NCBI GenBank assembly: GCA_035461245.1
Contig: DATHVP010000008.1
Coordinates: 1 to 64,000 of the forward strand
Direction of reading: 5' to 3'
Source: SH-MAG3 sp035461245
Lineage (GTDB): Bacteria > Gemmatimonadota > Gemmatimonadetes > Longimicrobiales > RSA9
DNA length: 64,000 nucleotides
The notes beneath the pieces were generated by a model. The model saw only the letters and a program-made list of their open reading frames with translations. It was not told the DNA's origin and did no database searches. This document shows positions 25,327 to 33,403 of the stretch, one piece after another (position 1 is the stretch's first letter; each line of letters begins with the position of its first letter). Position numbers and translations under genes: made by a program.

Positions 25327-25746
25327 TCAGCGGCTGACGGCGTAGACGTAGGCCGCGACCTGACGGATCTGGTCCTCGGAGAGGGGTGCGCCGCCCATGG
25401 CCGGCATGGGTGCAGGGAACTGCACGGGCTGAGCGACGCCCTCGCGGATGACCCTGACGATCTCGTCGAACGAGCCGTCGGTGTTCAGCCACTCCCCGTC
25501 ATTCAGGGCTGGCGCCAGTGGGCTGCCCGTGGCGTTCCTGCCATGACAGGTGAAGCACGTCTGCTGGTTGAACACCTGCTGGCCGGCCGCCACCATGTCC
25601 TGCGTCACGCCTTCCGGCAGTTCCACCATGGGCAGCGCACCGTTGCCTGCAGCACTCCCCCCCGTGGTGCCCGGCGTGCTGTCGTCTGCGCCACCGCACG
25701 CGGTGACCATGGCTACCGCCATCAGCGCGGCTGTACGTCGCAACAT
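25327..25746 (-). CDS. Cytochrome c lipoprotein (monoheme)
   Basis: A 139-aa protein with a lipoprotein signal (VAMVTACGG), a Gly/Thr/Ser linker, a heme site CFTCHGRNA and a PAPMPAMGG Met-ligand loop. It closely resembles the cytochrome at 1806-2222. It is the last gene of the minus-strand operon starting with ctaA. It probably donates electrons to NirK or to the CuA site of the heme-copper NO reductase. Confidence 0.87.
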   Translation of the reverse strand: MLRRTAALMAVAMVTACGGADDSTPGTTGGSAAGNGALPMVELPEGVTQDMVAAGQQVFNQQTCFTCHGRNATGSPLAPALNDGEWLNTDGSFDEIVRVIREGVAQPVQFPAPMPAMGGAPLSEDQIRQVAAYVYAVSR

Positions 25747-25793
25747 TGCGTCTTCCTCCAGTTGTTACAGGATGGCCCGCCATCCGGCGGGTC

Positions 25794-26249
25794 TCAGAAC
25801 CGTTCTCCGCGAGCCTCCCGCAGGTGGCTGCCGACGGGACGGATACGAGGCCACATGGCCACGAAATACACGGCAATGCCCACGACCTGGCCAAGACCCC
25901 CGGCCACGATGATCCATGGCAGCACCGTGGCCTCGCTCCAGGCGCGGGCCGCCTCCGCGACGAAGCGGGCGCCGGTGGCGAGGGCGAGGACCCAGTAGGC
26001 GATGCTGACACGCCCGGGTGAATAGAGCGTGTCGTCCTTCGGCGGCCGCGGGAACAGCCACAGGGCTACGCCGAAGATGAGGAACATGACGAAGCCTACG
26101 AGTATGGCGTGGGCGTGGGCCGACACGAGGTGCGGATGCGGCCAGACCCCGAACAGCTCGCGTCGCACCAGGAGCCATGCACCCAGGACGAGCCCGGCAA
26201 AGAGGAAGCCGATGCCCGTCTTGATGAAGCGGCGTACGAGAGTGTACAT
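25794..26249 (-). CDS. Four-helix membrane protein related to heme-copper oxidase/NnrS proteins
   Basis: A 151-aa protein with four transmembrane helices. Helix two, SAHAHAILVGFVMFLIFGVALWLFP, resembles the heme-ligating helix of CcoN/NorB-like proteins, with two spaced His residues. It is far too short to be a full catalytic subunit and lacks the other metal-binding His residues. Such short proteins occur in NO-related clusters and may bind a single heme. It lies 15 bases after the DUF2249 gene and 47 before the cytochrome. Confidence 0.7.
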   Translation of the reverse strand: MYTLVRRFIKTGIGFLFAGLVLGAWLLVRRELFGVWPHPHLVSAHAHAILVGFVMFLIFGVALWLFPRPPKDDTLYSPGRVSIAYWVLALATGARFVAEAARAWSEATVLPWIIVAGGLGQVVGIAVYFVAMWPRIRPVGSHLREARGERF

Positions 26250-26264
26250 GGCTCCTGCAGAGGC

Positions 26265-26507
26265 TCAGGAGGCCCTGGTCACGAGCACGCGCCAGGTCTC
26301 AGGGCCGTCCTCCAGGTACTCGAAGGCGAAGCTGTCGTCGCCCCGGGTGGCGCGCAGGGTGTAGTACATGCACTTCGGGTCATGGTCCACGGTCAGGCGC
26401 ATGGCCTGGCCGGCAGGCAGGGCTTCGTACGCGTCCATGATCCGGTCGTACCTGTCCTTCGGTTCTACTGCGCGGACGTCCACGTCCACGGGTGTGGCAA
26501 TGCTCAT
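26265..26507 (-). CDS. DUF2249 protein
   Basis: An 80-aa single-domain protein: VDVRAVEPKDRYDRIMDAYEALPAGQAMRLTVDHDPKCMYY and a final FEYLEDGPETWRVLVTR. This is the DUF2249 fold, a TusA/SirA-like alpha/beta unit with D-H-D-P as its usual motif. The ATG overlaps the stop of the upstream gene. DUF2249 proteins are recurrent in denitrification and NO-response clusters, but their biochemistry is unsettled. Confidence 0.85.
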   Translation of the reverse strand: MSIATPVDVDVRAVEPKDRYDRIMDAYEALPAGQAMRLTVDHDPKCMYYTLRATRGDDSFAFEYLEDGPETWRVLVTRAS

Positions 26508-27202
26508 TGTCCCGTCCCTGTGAGTGTGAGAGGCGCGCTGGCGGCCCTGTCGCCGCTGCTGCCGCAGCCCCAGCCGCCCCGCCGGCCGAGCCAGCCTGCC
26601 CACGCGACTCGATACCTATGGGAGCTGGGCGTGACGATGAGGGGCCCTGCGTAACCGGCGAGTGCCAGCACCCGCAGGGTCGCGCCGATGCCCCGGCCGT
26701 CCTGCAGGGCCGTCTCCGGCCCGCCGCCGACCAGGCGGATGCAAACAGGACCCCCGTTGTGTCGGCTGATCCGCTCCGCATCGGAGGCCGGATCCATCAC
26801 GGAATCGTCCACCTGCCATGCGAACGGCACGGTGGCGGGGAGGAGCGGCAGCCACCCGTCCGCGGGGCCATGCATGAGTGGCAGTGCCGTGACACCCGCA
26901 GCCATCGCAACACTCGCTGCTGCCACCGCGGCCTCATTGTCGTGGCCACGGTCCAGCACCAGGGGCACCGCCAGCCGGCGCGCTACCACGGTCGCCAGTG
27001 CGGTATGGGCCTCGTCGGCCAGGATGGACGTCAGTCTGACGCCCTCGCCCAGGTCCGCGTCGTCAACATGCCCCAGGCTATCAAACGCCGTGACATCCGA
27101 CGTGCTCACCTCGAGGGCCAGCAGTCCCCGCCGGGCGCATGACTCCGCCAGTTCGGCCACAGTGGCATGTGGGTCAGCGCCGGAGCCGAGTCCGAGACGC
27201 AT
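26504..27202 (-). CDS. Protein of unknown function, possibly TIM-barrel-like
   Basis: A 232-aa soluble protein. The Gly-rich start MRLGLGSGADPHATVAELAE, followed by ARRGLLALEVSTSDV and later regularly spaced beta-alpha units, suggests a xylose-isomerase/AP-endonuclease-like barrel. No metal-binding set could be confirmed. The C-terminus is Gly/Trp-rich and probably disordered. ATG 27202 is chosen because it gives a 1-base overlap with the preceding stop. It sits between two DUF2249 genes, so a linked role is likely, but no function is assigned. Confidence 0.6.
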   Translation of the reverse strand: MRLGLGSGADPHATVAELAESCARRGLLALEVSTSDVTAFDSLGHVDDADLGEGVRLTSILADEAHTALATVVARRLAVPLVLDRGHDNEAAVAAASVAMAAGVTALPLMHGPADGWLPLLPATVPFAWQVDDSVMDPASDAERISRHNGGPVCIRLVGGGPETALQDGRGIGATLRVLALAGYAGPLIVTPSSHRYRVAWAGWLGRRGGWGCGSSGDRAASAPLTLTGTGQ

Positions 27203-27441
27203 CAGAGCGTCCGGCTGATCTGCACGGCCCACACCGTGGGGCCCTGCTCCAGGTACTCCCAGCCGAATGTGCCGGCGTGCTCGTACTCGAACTGGAACCG
27301 CAGCGGCTTCGGGTCGTGGTCGTTGACCAGGACGAATGCCTCACCCGGCTCCAGCGACTTGAACGTGTCGAAGATGGCGGGATGCTTCTCCCGCGGCGGG
27401 ATGGGGCGGACGTCGAGTATGCGTGCTGTCGTGCTCATCAT
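27202..27441 (-). CDS. DUF2249 protein
   Basis: A 79-aa single DUF2249 domain: ILDVRPIPPREKHPAIFDTF, SLEPGEAFVLVNDHDPKPL and FGWEYLEQGPTVWAVQISR. It is more canonical than the one at 26265, with the complete NDHDPKPL motif. It overlaps its neighbours by 1 and 4 bases in the operon. Confidence 0.9.
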   Translation of the reverse strand: MMSTTARILDVRPIPPREKHPAIFDTFKSLEPGEAFVLVNDHDPKPLRFQFEYEHAGTFGWEYLEQGPTVWAVQISRTL

Positions 27442-28259
27442 GTATCTCCCGTGCGTCGAATGAACAGTCGGACGAGGTCGGGACCCTGTTCCCGGACCTC
27501 GTGCTGAAAGCCCCGCTCTTCCAGCAGCGGGATGAGGAACTGAGGCACGCGGACGTTCAGCTGCACCAGTGTGCCGCCGGGCGGCAGCTGCTCCAGTGCG
27601 GCCAGCGTCCGCATCATCGGTTCGGGCGGCTCCAGGCCGCGTACGTCGAGGACGACGACGTCGTCGGGCATGTCACCGGCGTCCTCCGCCTGCGCGGTGG
27701 CGGCCGGGGCGGCGGCCGCAGCCGTCGCACTGTAGAAGTGGATGACCCAGTCGTCGGCCGCCCGCTGCTCCGTCCAGTGCAGGAACCCCCGCTTCGCCAG
27801 CACGGCATAGAGGGGAACGGGCTCGAAGATGGCACGCAGCACGAACGCGCCGTCGTCCGGCACCTCGCGGACCGCGTCCATGATGAGGCTGAACGGCTCG
27901 CGCCCGGCGCGGAGCTCGTCCCTGACGTCCAGTGTCACCGTCCGTTCCGCCGGGATCATCGCCAGTTCCCACGGCATGGCCGCGGGCGAAGTCTTCTCCG
28001 TCAACGGTCCTCCTGTCATGTCCTCCGCTTCTTCCTCCGGCACCGGTGCACCGGCATGTTCGTTCAGGCGTGCCAGCAGTAGCGAGCAGTCCACGCCGCC
28101 CATGCGGGCGGCCTGTTCCACCGTGACCAGCCGGGTCATGATTCGCCGCATGGTCGGGTTGCGCAGGCGCTCGAACGCAGGCGACAACTCGATGAAGACG
28201 TCAATCAGCGTCTCGTCCCCCGCCAGGACCGCCGACACCCGGTCACTGCCGGCAATCAC
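27438..28259 (-). CDS. DUF1858-DUF2249-DUF2249 multidomain protein
   Basis: A 273-aa soluble protein with three parts. Residues 1-70 resemble DUF1858 (VLAGDETLIDVFIELSPAFERLRNPTMRRI), a domain also found with hybrid-cluster and RIC-type proteins. Residues about 105-180 and 200-273 are two divergent DUF2249 units (LDVRDELRAGREPFSLIMDAV and LDVRGLEPPEPMMRTLAALEQLPPGG). The start GTG 28259 gives a GTGA overlap with the MIP18 stop and lies behind AGGAAG; a longer frame extends upstream but has no ribosome site. With the two single-domain copies, this operon holds four DUF2249 units. Confidence 0.8.
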   Translation of the reverse strand: MIAGSDRVSAVLAGDETLIDVFIELSPAFERLRNPTMRRIMTRLVTVEQAARMGGVDCSLLLARLNEHAGAPVPEEEAEDMTGGPLTEKTSPAAMPWELAMIPAERTVTLDVRDELRAGREPFSLIMDAVREVPDDGAFVLRAIFEPVPLYAVLAKRGFLHWTEQRAADDWVIHFYSATAAAAAPAATAQAEDAGDMPDDVVVLDVRGLEPPEPMMRTLAALEQLPPGGTLVQLNVRVPQFLIPLLEERGFQHEVREQGPDLVRLFIRRTGDT

Positions 28260-28567
28260 CAGCCATCTTCCTGGATGAGGCCGGGATGCCACTGGGGATC
28301 CCAGACCAGGCATGGGTGCACGTCGCCCACGCCCTCGACGGCGTGGACCGCCTGCAGGATCGCGTTGGTGATGTGCTCCTCCAGCGGACAGCCCGGCGTC
28401 GTCAGCGTGTATGTCACGATCACCGTGGAGCCCTCCACCACGACGTCGTAGACGAGGCCCAGCGTGACGATGTCCAGGCCGATCTCGGGGTCAATGACCG
28501 TGCGCAGCGCATCCATGACCACGCGCTCGTCCGGCGTGGCGGCAACTGGCTCAGCGGGCAGCGTCAT
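28256..28567 (-). CDS. MIP18/DUF59-family iron-sulfur assembly-type protein
   Basis: A 103-aa protein with the DUF59 (MIP18, SufT/PaaD-like) signature: DALRTVIDPEIGLDIVTLGLVYDVVVE, then TLTTPGCPLEEHITNAI with the conserved TPGCP Cys. These proteins help insert or assemble iron-sulfur clusters. In a NO-stress operon it may serve cluster repair. Both ends overlap neighbouring genes by 4 bases. Confidence 0.9.
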   Translation of the reverse strand: MTLPAEPVAATPDERVVMDALRTVIDPEIGLDIVTLGLVYDVVVEGSTVIVTYTLTTPGCPLEEHITNAILQAVHAVEGVGDVHPCLVWDPQWHPGLIQEDGW

Positions 28568-29871
28568 GGGCGAATCCTCCAGAGCAGAAGCATCTGTGAT
28601 GCGACGATCGCCGTGCCCGTGACGAACACCAGCGCCGCCGCGCGGGCGGGCTGTGCCATGCCCAGGCCGATGGCAACGAGCAGGGCGGCGGCACCCGCCA
28701 GCAGCGCCGCGACCGCGGCGTTGGCCAGCGTCGCCGAGTAGAGGTCCTGAACCCGTGGCACGGGACGGCGCCCGGCCAGCGGACCGAACCGGTGGTACCA
28801 CACCAGGAACGGCACGATCTTGTAGTAGTGCGCGACGACGAACAGTGACACCGCCAGGAGGATGGCCGTCACGTACGTCACCGCCAGCACGCCGCGGTTT
28901 GCCAGGATGATGACGGGTCCAGCCAGGAGCATTGCCGCCACCAGGAACAGGAGCGCGCCGGCGGCCAGCCGCATGCCGGGATCCAGGACGCGACGGTGTC
29001 GCGTGACGTAGAATGCTCTGGCCTGCAGCAGGAACGCGCCGCACCCGGCGGCGATGAGCACCGCCGGCAGCCAGTAGCTCACCAGGCGTGGCGCATGGTG
29101 CAGGAACGCCAGCACGCCGCTACCGGAGGCGACCAGCGCTACGGCCGCCTTCGCGAAGCGGTCCTGTGCGCCATGGCTCAGCAGGAACATGGGCAGCAGC
29201 CGGTGTCCCACGCCGATCATGACCAGCAGCACCCAGCCCGCCAGCGCCACGTGCAGGTGCACGCCCAGCGCAGCGAGCCGCCCGCCGCCGAGGAAGCCCC
29301 AGCGCAGGTTGCCCGTGAGAGCCAGGCCGAGGACCAGGGTTACTGTCAGGTAGCACGTCGCCAGCGCCAGCGCCCACCACGTGACGTCCCGGCGCGTGGC
29401 CGACTTCAGTGTCGCCGCCAGGTTGCCAGCGAACAGCAGTACGCCCATGCCCATCACAACTGCTCCACCCAGCAGCAGCATCGGTCGCCCCGTCGCCAGC
29501 CCGGTGACGAATGCCAGCAGGCCGGGCACATGCAGGGCGAAGGTCACGTGCGCCAGTGTCACGGAGCGGATGGGACGGTCCAGCGCCACCGGCAGGAACT
29601 GGTACAGCGCGCCCATGATGGACGTGGTGATCCAGCCCAGAGTGAACAGGTGGGTCAGCGCCGCCACCCGCGGCGACAGGTACTGGCCCGCCGCCAGGTC
29701 CGGCGCGTGCAATACCGCACCGGCGGCGCCCAGCAGCAGGAACCCGAGGGCAGCGGCGAAATGTTCGCCCGGCAGGATGGCCGGCGGTGCCTTCGACGAC
29801 GCCGACCCCGGCAGCGGCCCGGCGGCCGCGGGGCGCGCTGCCGCACTGCCCGCCACGGTCGCCGCGTTCAT
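28564..29871 (-). CDS. Polytopic NnrS/heme-copper-like membrane protein
   Basis: A 435-aa integral membrane protein with about 12 helices. His-containing helices LTHLFTLGWITTSIMGALYQFLP, GVHLHVALAGWVLLVMIGVGHRLLP and VVAHYYKIVPFLVWYHRFGPL resemble those of NnrS and heme-copper oxidase-like proteins that bind heme and copper. NnrS proteins protect against NO toxicity. It is not a complete catalytic heme-copper subunit, since the HH pair in a copper-B helix could not be identified. The ATG overlaps the ctaA stop by 4 bases. Confidence 0.75.
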   Translation of the reverse strand: MNAATVAGSAAARPAAAGPLPGSASSKAPPAILPGEHFAAALGFLLLGAAGAVLHAPDLAAGQYLSPRVAALTHLFTLGWITTSIMGALYQFLPVALDRPIRSVTLAHVTFALHVPGLLAFVTGLATGRPMLLLGGAVVMGMGVLLFAGNLAATLKSATRRDVTWWALALATCYLTVTLVLGLALTGNLRWGFLGGGRLAALGVHLHVALAGWVLLVMIGVGHRLLPMFLLSHGAQDRFAKAAVALVASGSGVLAFLHHAPRLVSYWLPAVLIAAGCGAFLLQARAFYVTRHRRVLDPGMRLAAGALLFLVAAMLLAGPVIILANRGVLAVTYVTAILLAVSLFVVAHYYKIVPFLVWYHRFGPLAGRRPVPRVQDLYSATLANAAVAALLAGAAALLVAIGLGMAQPARAAALVFVTGTAIVASQMLLLWRIRP

Positions 29872-31031
29872 GGCGTCGCCTCGGCCGTGCTCCGGCCGCC
29901 ATGAACGCCCACGCGGGCCGTCAGCACCCGGTGCAGCCAGCAGAGCCACACGCCGAACAGCACCATCGCCATGCCCTGGTGGATGACACCGAGGCTCACC
30001 GGCACCAGCAGAAGCAGCGTGGCGATGCCCAGGGCGTACTGCACCGCCATCAGCACCGCAAGCGCACCGGCATACCGCCGGGATGCCGGGTCCGTCACCC
30101 CCTCGCGCACCAGCATGAACAGCCCCACCACTGCCACAGCCAGCAGCGTCCCCAGCACCCTGTGCACCCACTGCACCGATGCGGGGTTCGCAACAAAGTT
30201 GTAGAGCACGGGCTCCAGGTGTAACAGCTCCGGCGGCGTCAGCCGCCCGCCCATCAGCGGGAATGTCGGGTAGAACTTGCCCGCCCGCAGACCGGCAACG
30301 AAGGCGCCCCATACCACCTGCGCCGCCAGCAGCACCCCCGTCACTGCCAGGCCCCGCAGCATCATGCGGCGGGCAGCTGCCGGGAACTGCGCGGCGCCGC
30401 GGGTCGCCAGGTCACGGGCCAGCCAGACGGCCCAGCCGAAGATCAGGAACGCCAGGCTCAGGTGCGCCGCCAGCCGGAAATGGCTCACGCTCGGTCGGTC
30501 CACCAGCCCGCTCTTCACCATGAGCCAGCCCATCACCCCCTGCGCAGCGCCCAGGCCGAACAGCAGCAGCGCGCGACGCAGCATCGGACTCGTGAACCAG
30601 CCCCGCACCCAGAACACGACGAACGGCACCAGGAACACCAGCCCGATGCCACGCGCCAGCAGGCGATGGAAGTATTCCCAGAAGAAGATGAACTTGAACT
30701 CCGACAGCGTCATGCCCTGACGCCACGTCTGGTACTCCGGGAACTGCCGGTACAGCTCAAACGTCGCCTGCCACTGCGCATCCGTCAGTGGCGGGATCAC
30801 GCCCATCAGCGGCTGCCAGTCTACTATGGAGAGCCCCGACAGCGTCAGCCGCGTTATGCCACCCACGATCAGCACCGCGAACGTCATGGCCGCAACGCTC
30901 CACAGCCACACCCGCATCGGCCGCCGCCGCGACTCCGGGATCGCCTCCGTCCAGTGTCCCGCCGACGCCACCGGTCCCGCTTCCGCCACCAGCGGCATCA
31001 CTGCTGCCTGCCCCATGTTCATCCGCTCCAT
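29868..31031 (-). CDS. ctaA: Heme A synthase (CtaA/COX15 type)
   Basis: A 387-aa membrane enzyme that oxidises heme O to heme A. COX15-type motifs are clear: VGGITRLTLSGLSIVDWQPL, TLSEFKFIFFWEYFHRLLAR, GVMGWLMVKSGL with VSHFRLAAHLSLAF, and QWVHRVLGTLLA (heme-ligand His residues). ATG 31031 or 31022 may be the start. It heads a nine-gene minus-strand operon and lies behind the dyad operator at 31073-31096. With ctaB at 37411 it makes the heme A/O needed by the heme-copper enzyme at 34734. Confidence 0.93.
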   Translation of the reverse strand: MERMNMGQAAVMPLVAEAGPVASAGHWTEAIPESRRRPMRVWLWSVAAMTFAVLIVGGITRLTLSGLSIVDWQPLMGVIPPLTDAQWQATFELYRQFPEYQTWRQGMTLSEFKFIFFWEYFHRLLARGIGLVFLVPFVVFWVRGWFTSPMLRRALLLFGLGAAQGVMGWLMVKSGLVDRPSVSHFRLAAHLSLAFLIFGWAVWLARDLATRGAAQFPAAARRMMLRGLAVTGVLLAAQVVWGAFVAGLRAGKFYPTFPLMGGRLTPPELLHLEPVLYNFVANPASVQWVHRVLGTLLAVAVVGLFMLVREGVTDPASRRYAGALAVLMAVQYALGIATLLLLVPVSLGVIHQGMAMVLFGVWLCWLHRVLTARVGVHGGRSTAEATP

Positions 31032-31072
31032 CCCTCGTGCCTGCCCCCGTCGCCCGCCGCCGCGTACGACGA

Positions 31073-31096
31073 AAATCGCACATCAAGGTATGAAAT
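31073..31096. promoter_or_regulatory. 11-2-11 dyad operator in front of ctaA
   Basis: Half sites AAATCGCACAT and AGGTATGAAAT are separated by CA, starting 42 bases upstream of the ctaA ATG. Read on the other strand, the nirK operator matches this one in 16 of its central 18 bases. This is the signature of one regulator acting on both operons. Confidence 0.6.
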
Positions 31097-31176
31097 ACTC
31101 GCCGCCGCGCTGTCGGAGGTTGTCAGACAGATGTGTGGGGGATTTCCCCGCAGCGAACAGCGGTGACGGCGGCGGA

Positions 31177-31686
31177 TCATGGGCGGTACGGCGTCCGGGC
31201 GTGGAGGCGACCGGCATCGGCGTCAAGCGTCACGAGGCCGACGTCGCCGGGGCCGAGGAGCAGGGTGGTATCCAGTGCGGCGAGGATGGTGGAGCCATTG
31301 GCCGCGGCCCGTATGAGCTGGAGCTGGATGCTGTGCCGACCGGGCTCGAGGTTCCTTTCCTCGAGGACAATGAGGGGGCGATCGCCCTTGAAGCCGCCGC
31401 GCACCAGGTGCAGGGTGTCCGCGACGCTCCCATCCACGGCCAGTACGATCATGAAGTCGGACTCGTCCCGGGTGCACACCTCCGGCGACCGCATGTGGAC
31501 GGGCAGGCTCTCGAGTTCCTCCTGGCTCCGTGGCCGGCAGTCCTCGGTGGCGGGCACAGTCATGCGCCATGAGAACCGGAGCGCGGCGTCGTCAGCGCCG
31601 GGTGCCGAGTAGCCGGGTGCGCGGGCCAGCCCGGCGATGGGCAGGGTGAGCAGTGCGGCGGAAAGGAACACACGCACGCGCTTCAT
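31177..31686 (-). CDS. Exported protein of unknown function
   Basis: A 169-aa protein with a Sec signal peptide (MKRVRVFLSAALLTLPIAGLARA). The mature part contains WRMTVPATEDCRPRSQEE and ESLPVHMRSPEVCTRDES with two Cys that may pair, then predicted beta strands (FMIVLAVDGSVADTLHLVRGG). No family is recognised. The ATG overlaps the stop of the cytochrome b fusion gene, so the two are co-transcribed; a periplasmic helper role is possible. Confidence 0.65.
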   Translation of the reverse strand: MKRVRVFLSAALLTLPIAGLARAPGYSAPGADDAALRFSWRMTVPATEDCRPRSQEELESLPVHMRSPEVCTRDESDFMIVLAVDGSVADTLHLVRGGFKGDRPLIVLEERNLEPGRHSIQLQLIRAAANGSTILAALDTTLLLGPGDVGLVTLDADAGRLHARTPYRP

Positions 31687-33239
31687 GAGACCTCCGCGGG
31701 TTCGTCGTTCTGTCTGGCCTGGCAGAGCGCGATGATGTTCACGTCCTCCTCATCGTCCCCCGGCAGCGCGTTGATCTGGTCCCGGAACGCCGTGACAGCC
31801 GCATGCAATTCCACCCCCTCGCCGATATTGGCCTGGACGAGCCGCAGACGGTTCCGGTCAACCCGGTCCTTCAGGTCCGCCATGCGGCCGTGGAAGAGTC
31901 GGGCATCCGCCCAGGTCACGCCCTCACGGGTGCGCCCGTCATGCTCCGGGCAGCCGACGACGAGGACACCGCCTGCGCCACCGCGAATGAGTGTTTCCAC
32001 GGTGGACGAGTGCAGGGATCCCACGCACGGCACGCTGAAGAGCCTGGCTCCGGAGCGAGCGGCTTCGCCGGCCGCGGCGCTCCACGAACAGCCGACGATG
32101 ACGACGTCGTCCTCCGCCGGTTTCTCGGTGGCGAGGAAGGCGCGGACATCGGCCAGCTGGTCCCGGCCACTGAAGCCGAGGGCGCTGATGGCCATCGGCG
32201 GGCATGAGCCGACGCAAATCCCGCAGCTCGTGCACAGGTCCGTCTTCACCCGGGCGACGAACTCGCTCCGCCGGCCATCGTCCTGCCGGCTCACCATCTC
32301 GATGGCGTCGTACGGACAGTCGTGGACACACTGCTCGCAGCCCGTGCACGTTCGCTCATCCACCACCGCGGGCGCCGGCAGCGCCACCGTCCTCGGCCGG
32401 GTCAGCCACGGCACGGCGACGAGCGCCCCGGCGATTGCCACGCCCAGGAACCACACCACGCCCGCGGGCATGCGCTGCGTTATGGGCACCCAGAAACCAA
32501 AGAACCAGTCCAGCGGCACGTCCGATGGCACGCGCAGGAGGTCCGCCGGCGCCGCCATTGGCAGCGGCCACACCACAGCCGCCACCGTCAGCGCCGCGAT
32601 GGATCCCCACAGCACCGGCCGGGAAGGGAGCAGCACCGGCCGGGCCACCCGCGCCACATGCACCCACAGCAGCAGCGCGATGCTGAGGGGCAGCGCAATG
32701 TGCGCAAACAGGTTGACGAAGAAGAAGGCGTGGGGCGGCTCGGCGTCGCCGGAAAAAGACCGGCTCAGCGGCTCCGTGAACAGCGGCAGCGCGTCCAGCA
32801 GCCGTGCCCCCTCCGCGGCCAGCAGCTGCGCATGCGTGTCCCACACCAGGACGTAGCCCGTCCAGCCCGTCACCAGGATCACCCCCACCAGCACCAGCCC
32901 GCTCACCCACGCCAGTGCCCGGGGGCCCCACGTGCGACGCTGCACGTACATGCGCACGGCGTGTACGCCAGCGGCCACCAGCGCCGCATCCGACGCGAAC
33001 CTGTGCAGCGCGCGGATCCAGCGCCCCGCCAGCGCCTGCTCGTTCAGCCTTGCCACCGACGTGTAGGGCGCGCCCAGGCGGTAGAACAGCAGCAGGTATA
33101 CGCCCGTCACCAGCAGAACTCCCAGCAGGCCCACCGTGATGGCGCCGCTGTGATACAACGGATTGTGTCGCGATGTATGGATCCGGTTCGCCAGCGCGTC
33201 CACTCGCGCCAGCCAGCGGTAGCCCCGTCGTGGCTCCAT
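31683..33239 (-). CDS. Cytochrome b-ferredoxin-MvhD fusion protein
   Basis: A 518-aa protein with three recognisable parts. Residues about 1-195 are a cytochrome b/b6 N-terminal domain (RIHTSRHNPLYHSG; ALHRFASDAALVAAGVHAVRM with heme-ligand His; WTGYVLVWDTHAQ). Residues about 195-280 are further membrane helices resembling b6f subunit IV (DVPLDWFFGFWVP). Two [4Fe-4S] motifs follow (CTGCEQCVHDCPYD and CTSCGICVGSCPP). The last about 150 residues are an MvhD-like domain (VIVGCSWSAA, VPCVGSLHSSTVETLIRGGAGGVLVVGCPEHD) as in heterodisulfide-reductase and hydrogenase delta subunits. It may move electrons between the quinone pool and a low-potential or cytosolic acceptor. The ATG at 33239 is preferred; 33287 is a longer alternative. 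The partner complex is unknown. Confidence 0.85.
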   Translation of the reverse strand: MEPRRGYRWLARVDALANRIHTSRHNPLYHSGAITVGLLGVLLVTGVYLLLFYRLGAPYTSVARLNEQALAGRWIRALHRFASDAALVAAGVHAVRMYVQRRTWGPRALAWVSGLVLVGVILVTGWTGYVLVWDTHAQLLAAEGARLLDALPLFTEPLSRSFSGDAEPPHAFFFVNLFAHIALPLSIALLLWVHVARVARPVLLPSRPVLWGSIAALTVAAVVWPLPMAAPADLLRVPSDVPLDWFFGFWVPITQRMPAGVVWFLGVAIAGALVAVPWLTRPRTVALPAPAVVDERTCTGCEQCVHDCPYDAIEMVSRQDDGRRSEFVARVKTDLCTSCGICVGSCPPMAISALGFSGRDQLADVRAFLATEKPAEDDVVIVGCSWSAAAGEAARSGARLFSVPCVGSLHSSTVETLIRGGAGGVLVVGCPEHDGRTREGVTWADARLFHGRMADLKDRVDRNRLRLVQANIGEGVELHAAVTAFRDQINALPGDDEEDVNIIALCQARQNDEPAEVS

Positions 33240-33308
33240 GCCGCCCCAATGGTTATGCGTTCCCCACACGCGTGCACACTCATGCACACGACAGTGGTGT
33301 CGGGCTCA

Positions 33309-33327
33309 CCCCTACATCACGTAGGGG
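33309..33327. promoter_or_regulatory. Inverted repeat in the divergent promoter region
   Basis: CCCCTAC and GTAGGGG are separated by ATCAC, between the divergent cytochrome b fusion and Rrf2 genes. It could be an operator. The AT-rich stretch at 33358-33392 is the probable promoter of the Rrf2-headed operon; it contains TATTATATCATATTCGCATG and a TGAG-AAA-CTCA dyad. Confidence 0.4.
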
Positions 33328-33403
33328 AACCTCCCTATGGCGCACCACCGTCCGCCGGTATTATATCATATTCGCATGAGAAACTCAAATGGACGGCAGG
33401 GAC

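Noticed and set aside
33358..33384. AT-rich TATATCATATTCGCATGAGA stretch as a third 11-2-11 operator
   Set aside because: Only the TCAT half fits and the spacing to the second half differs; kept only as a probable promoter region.
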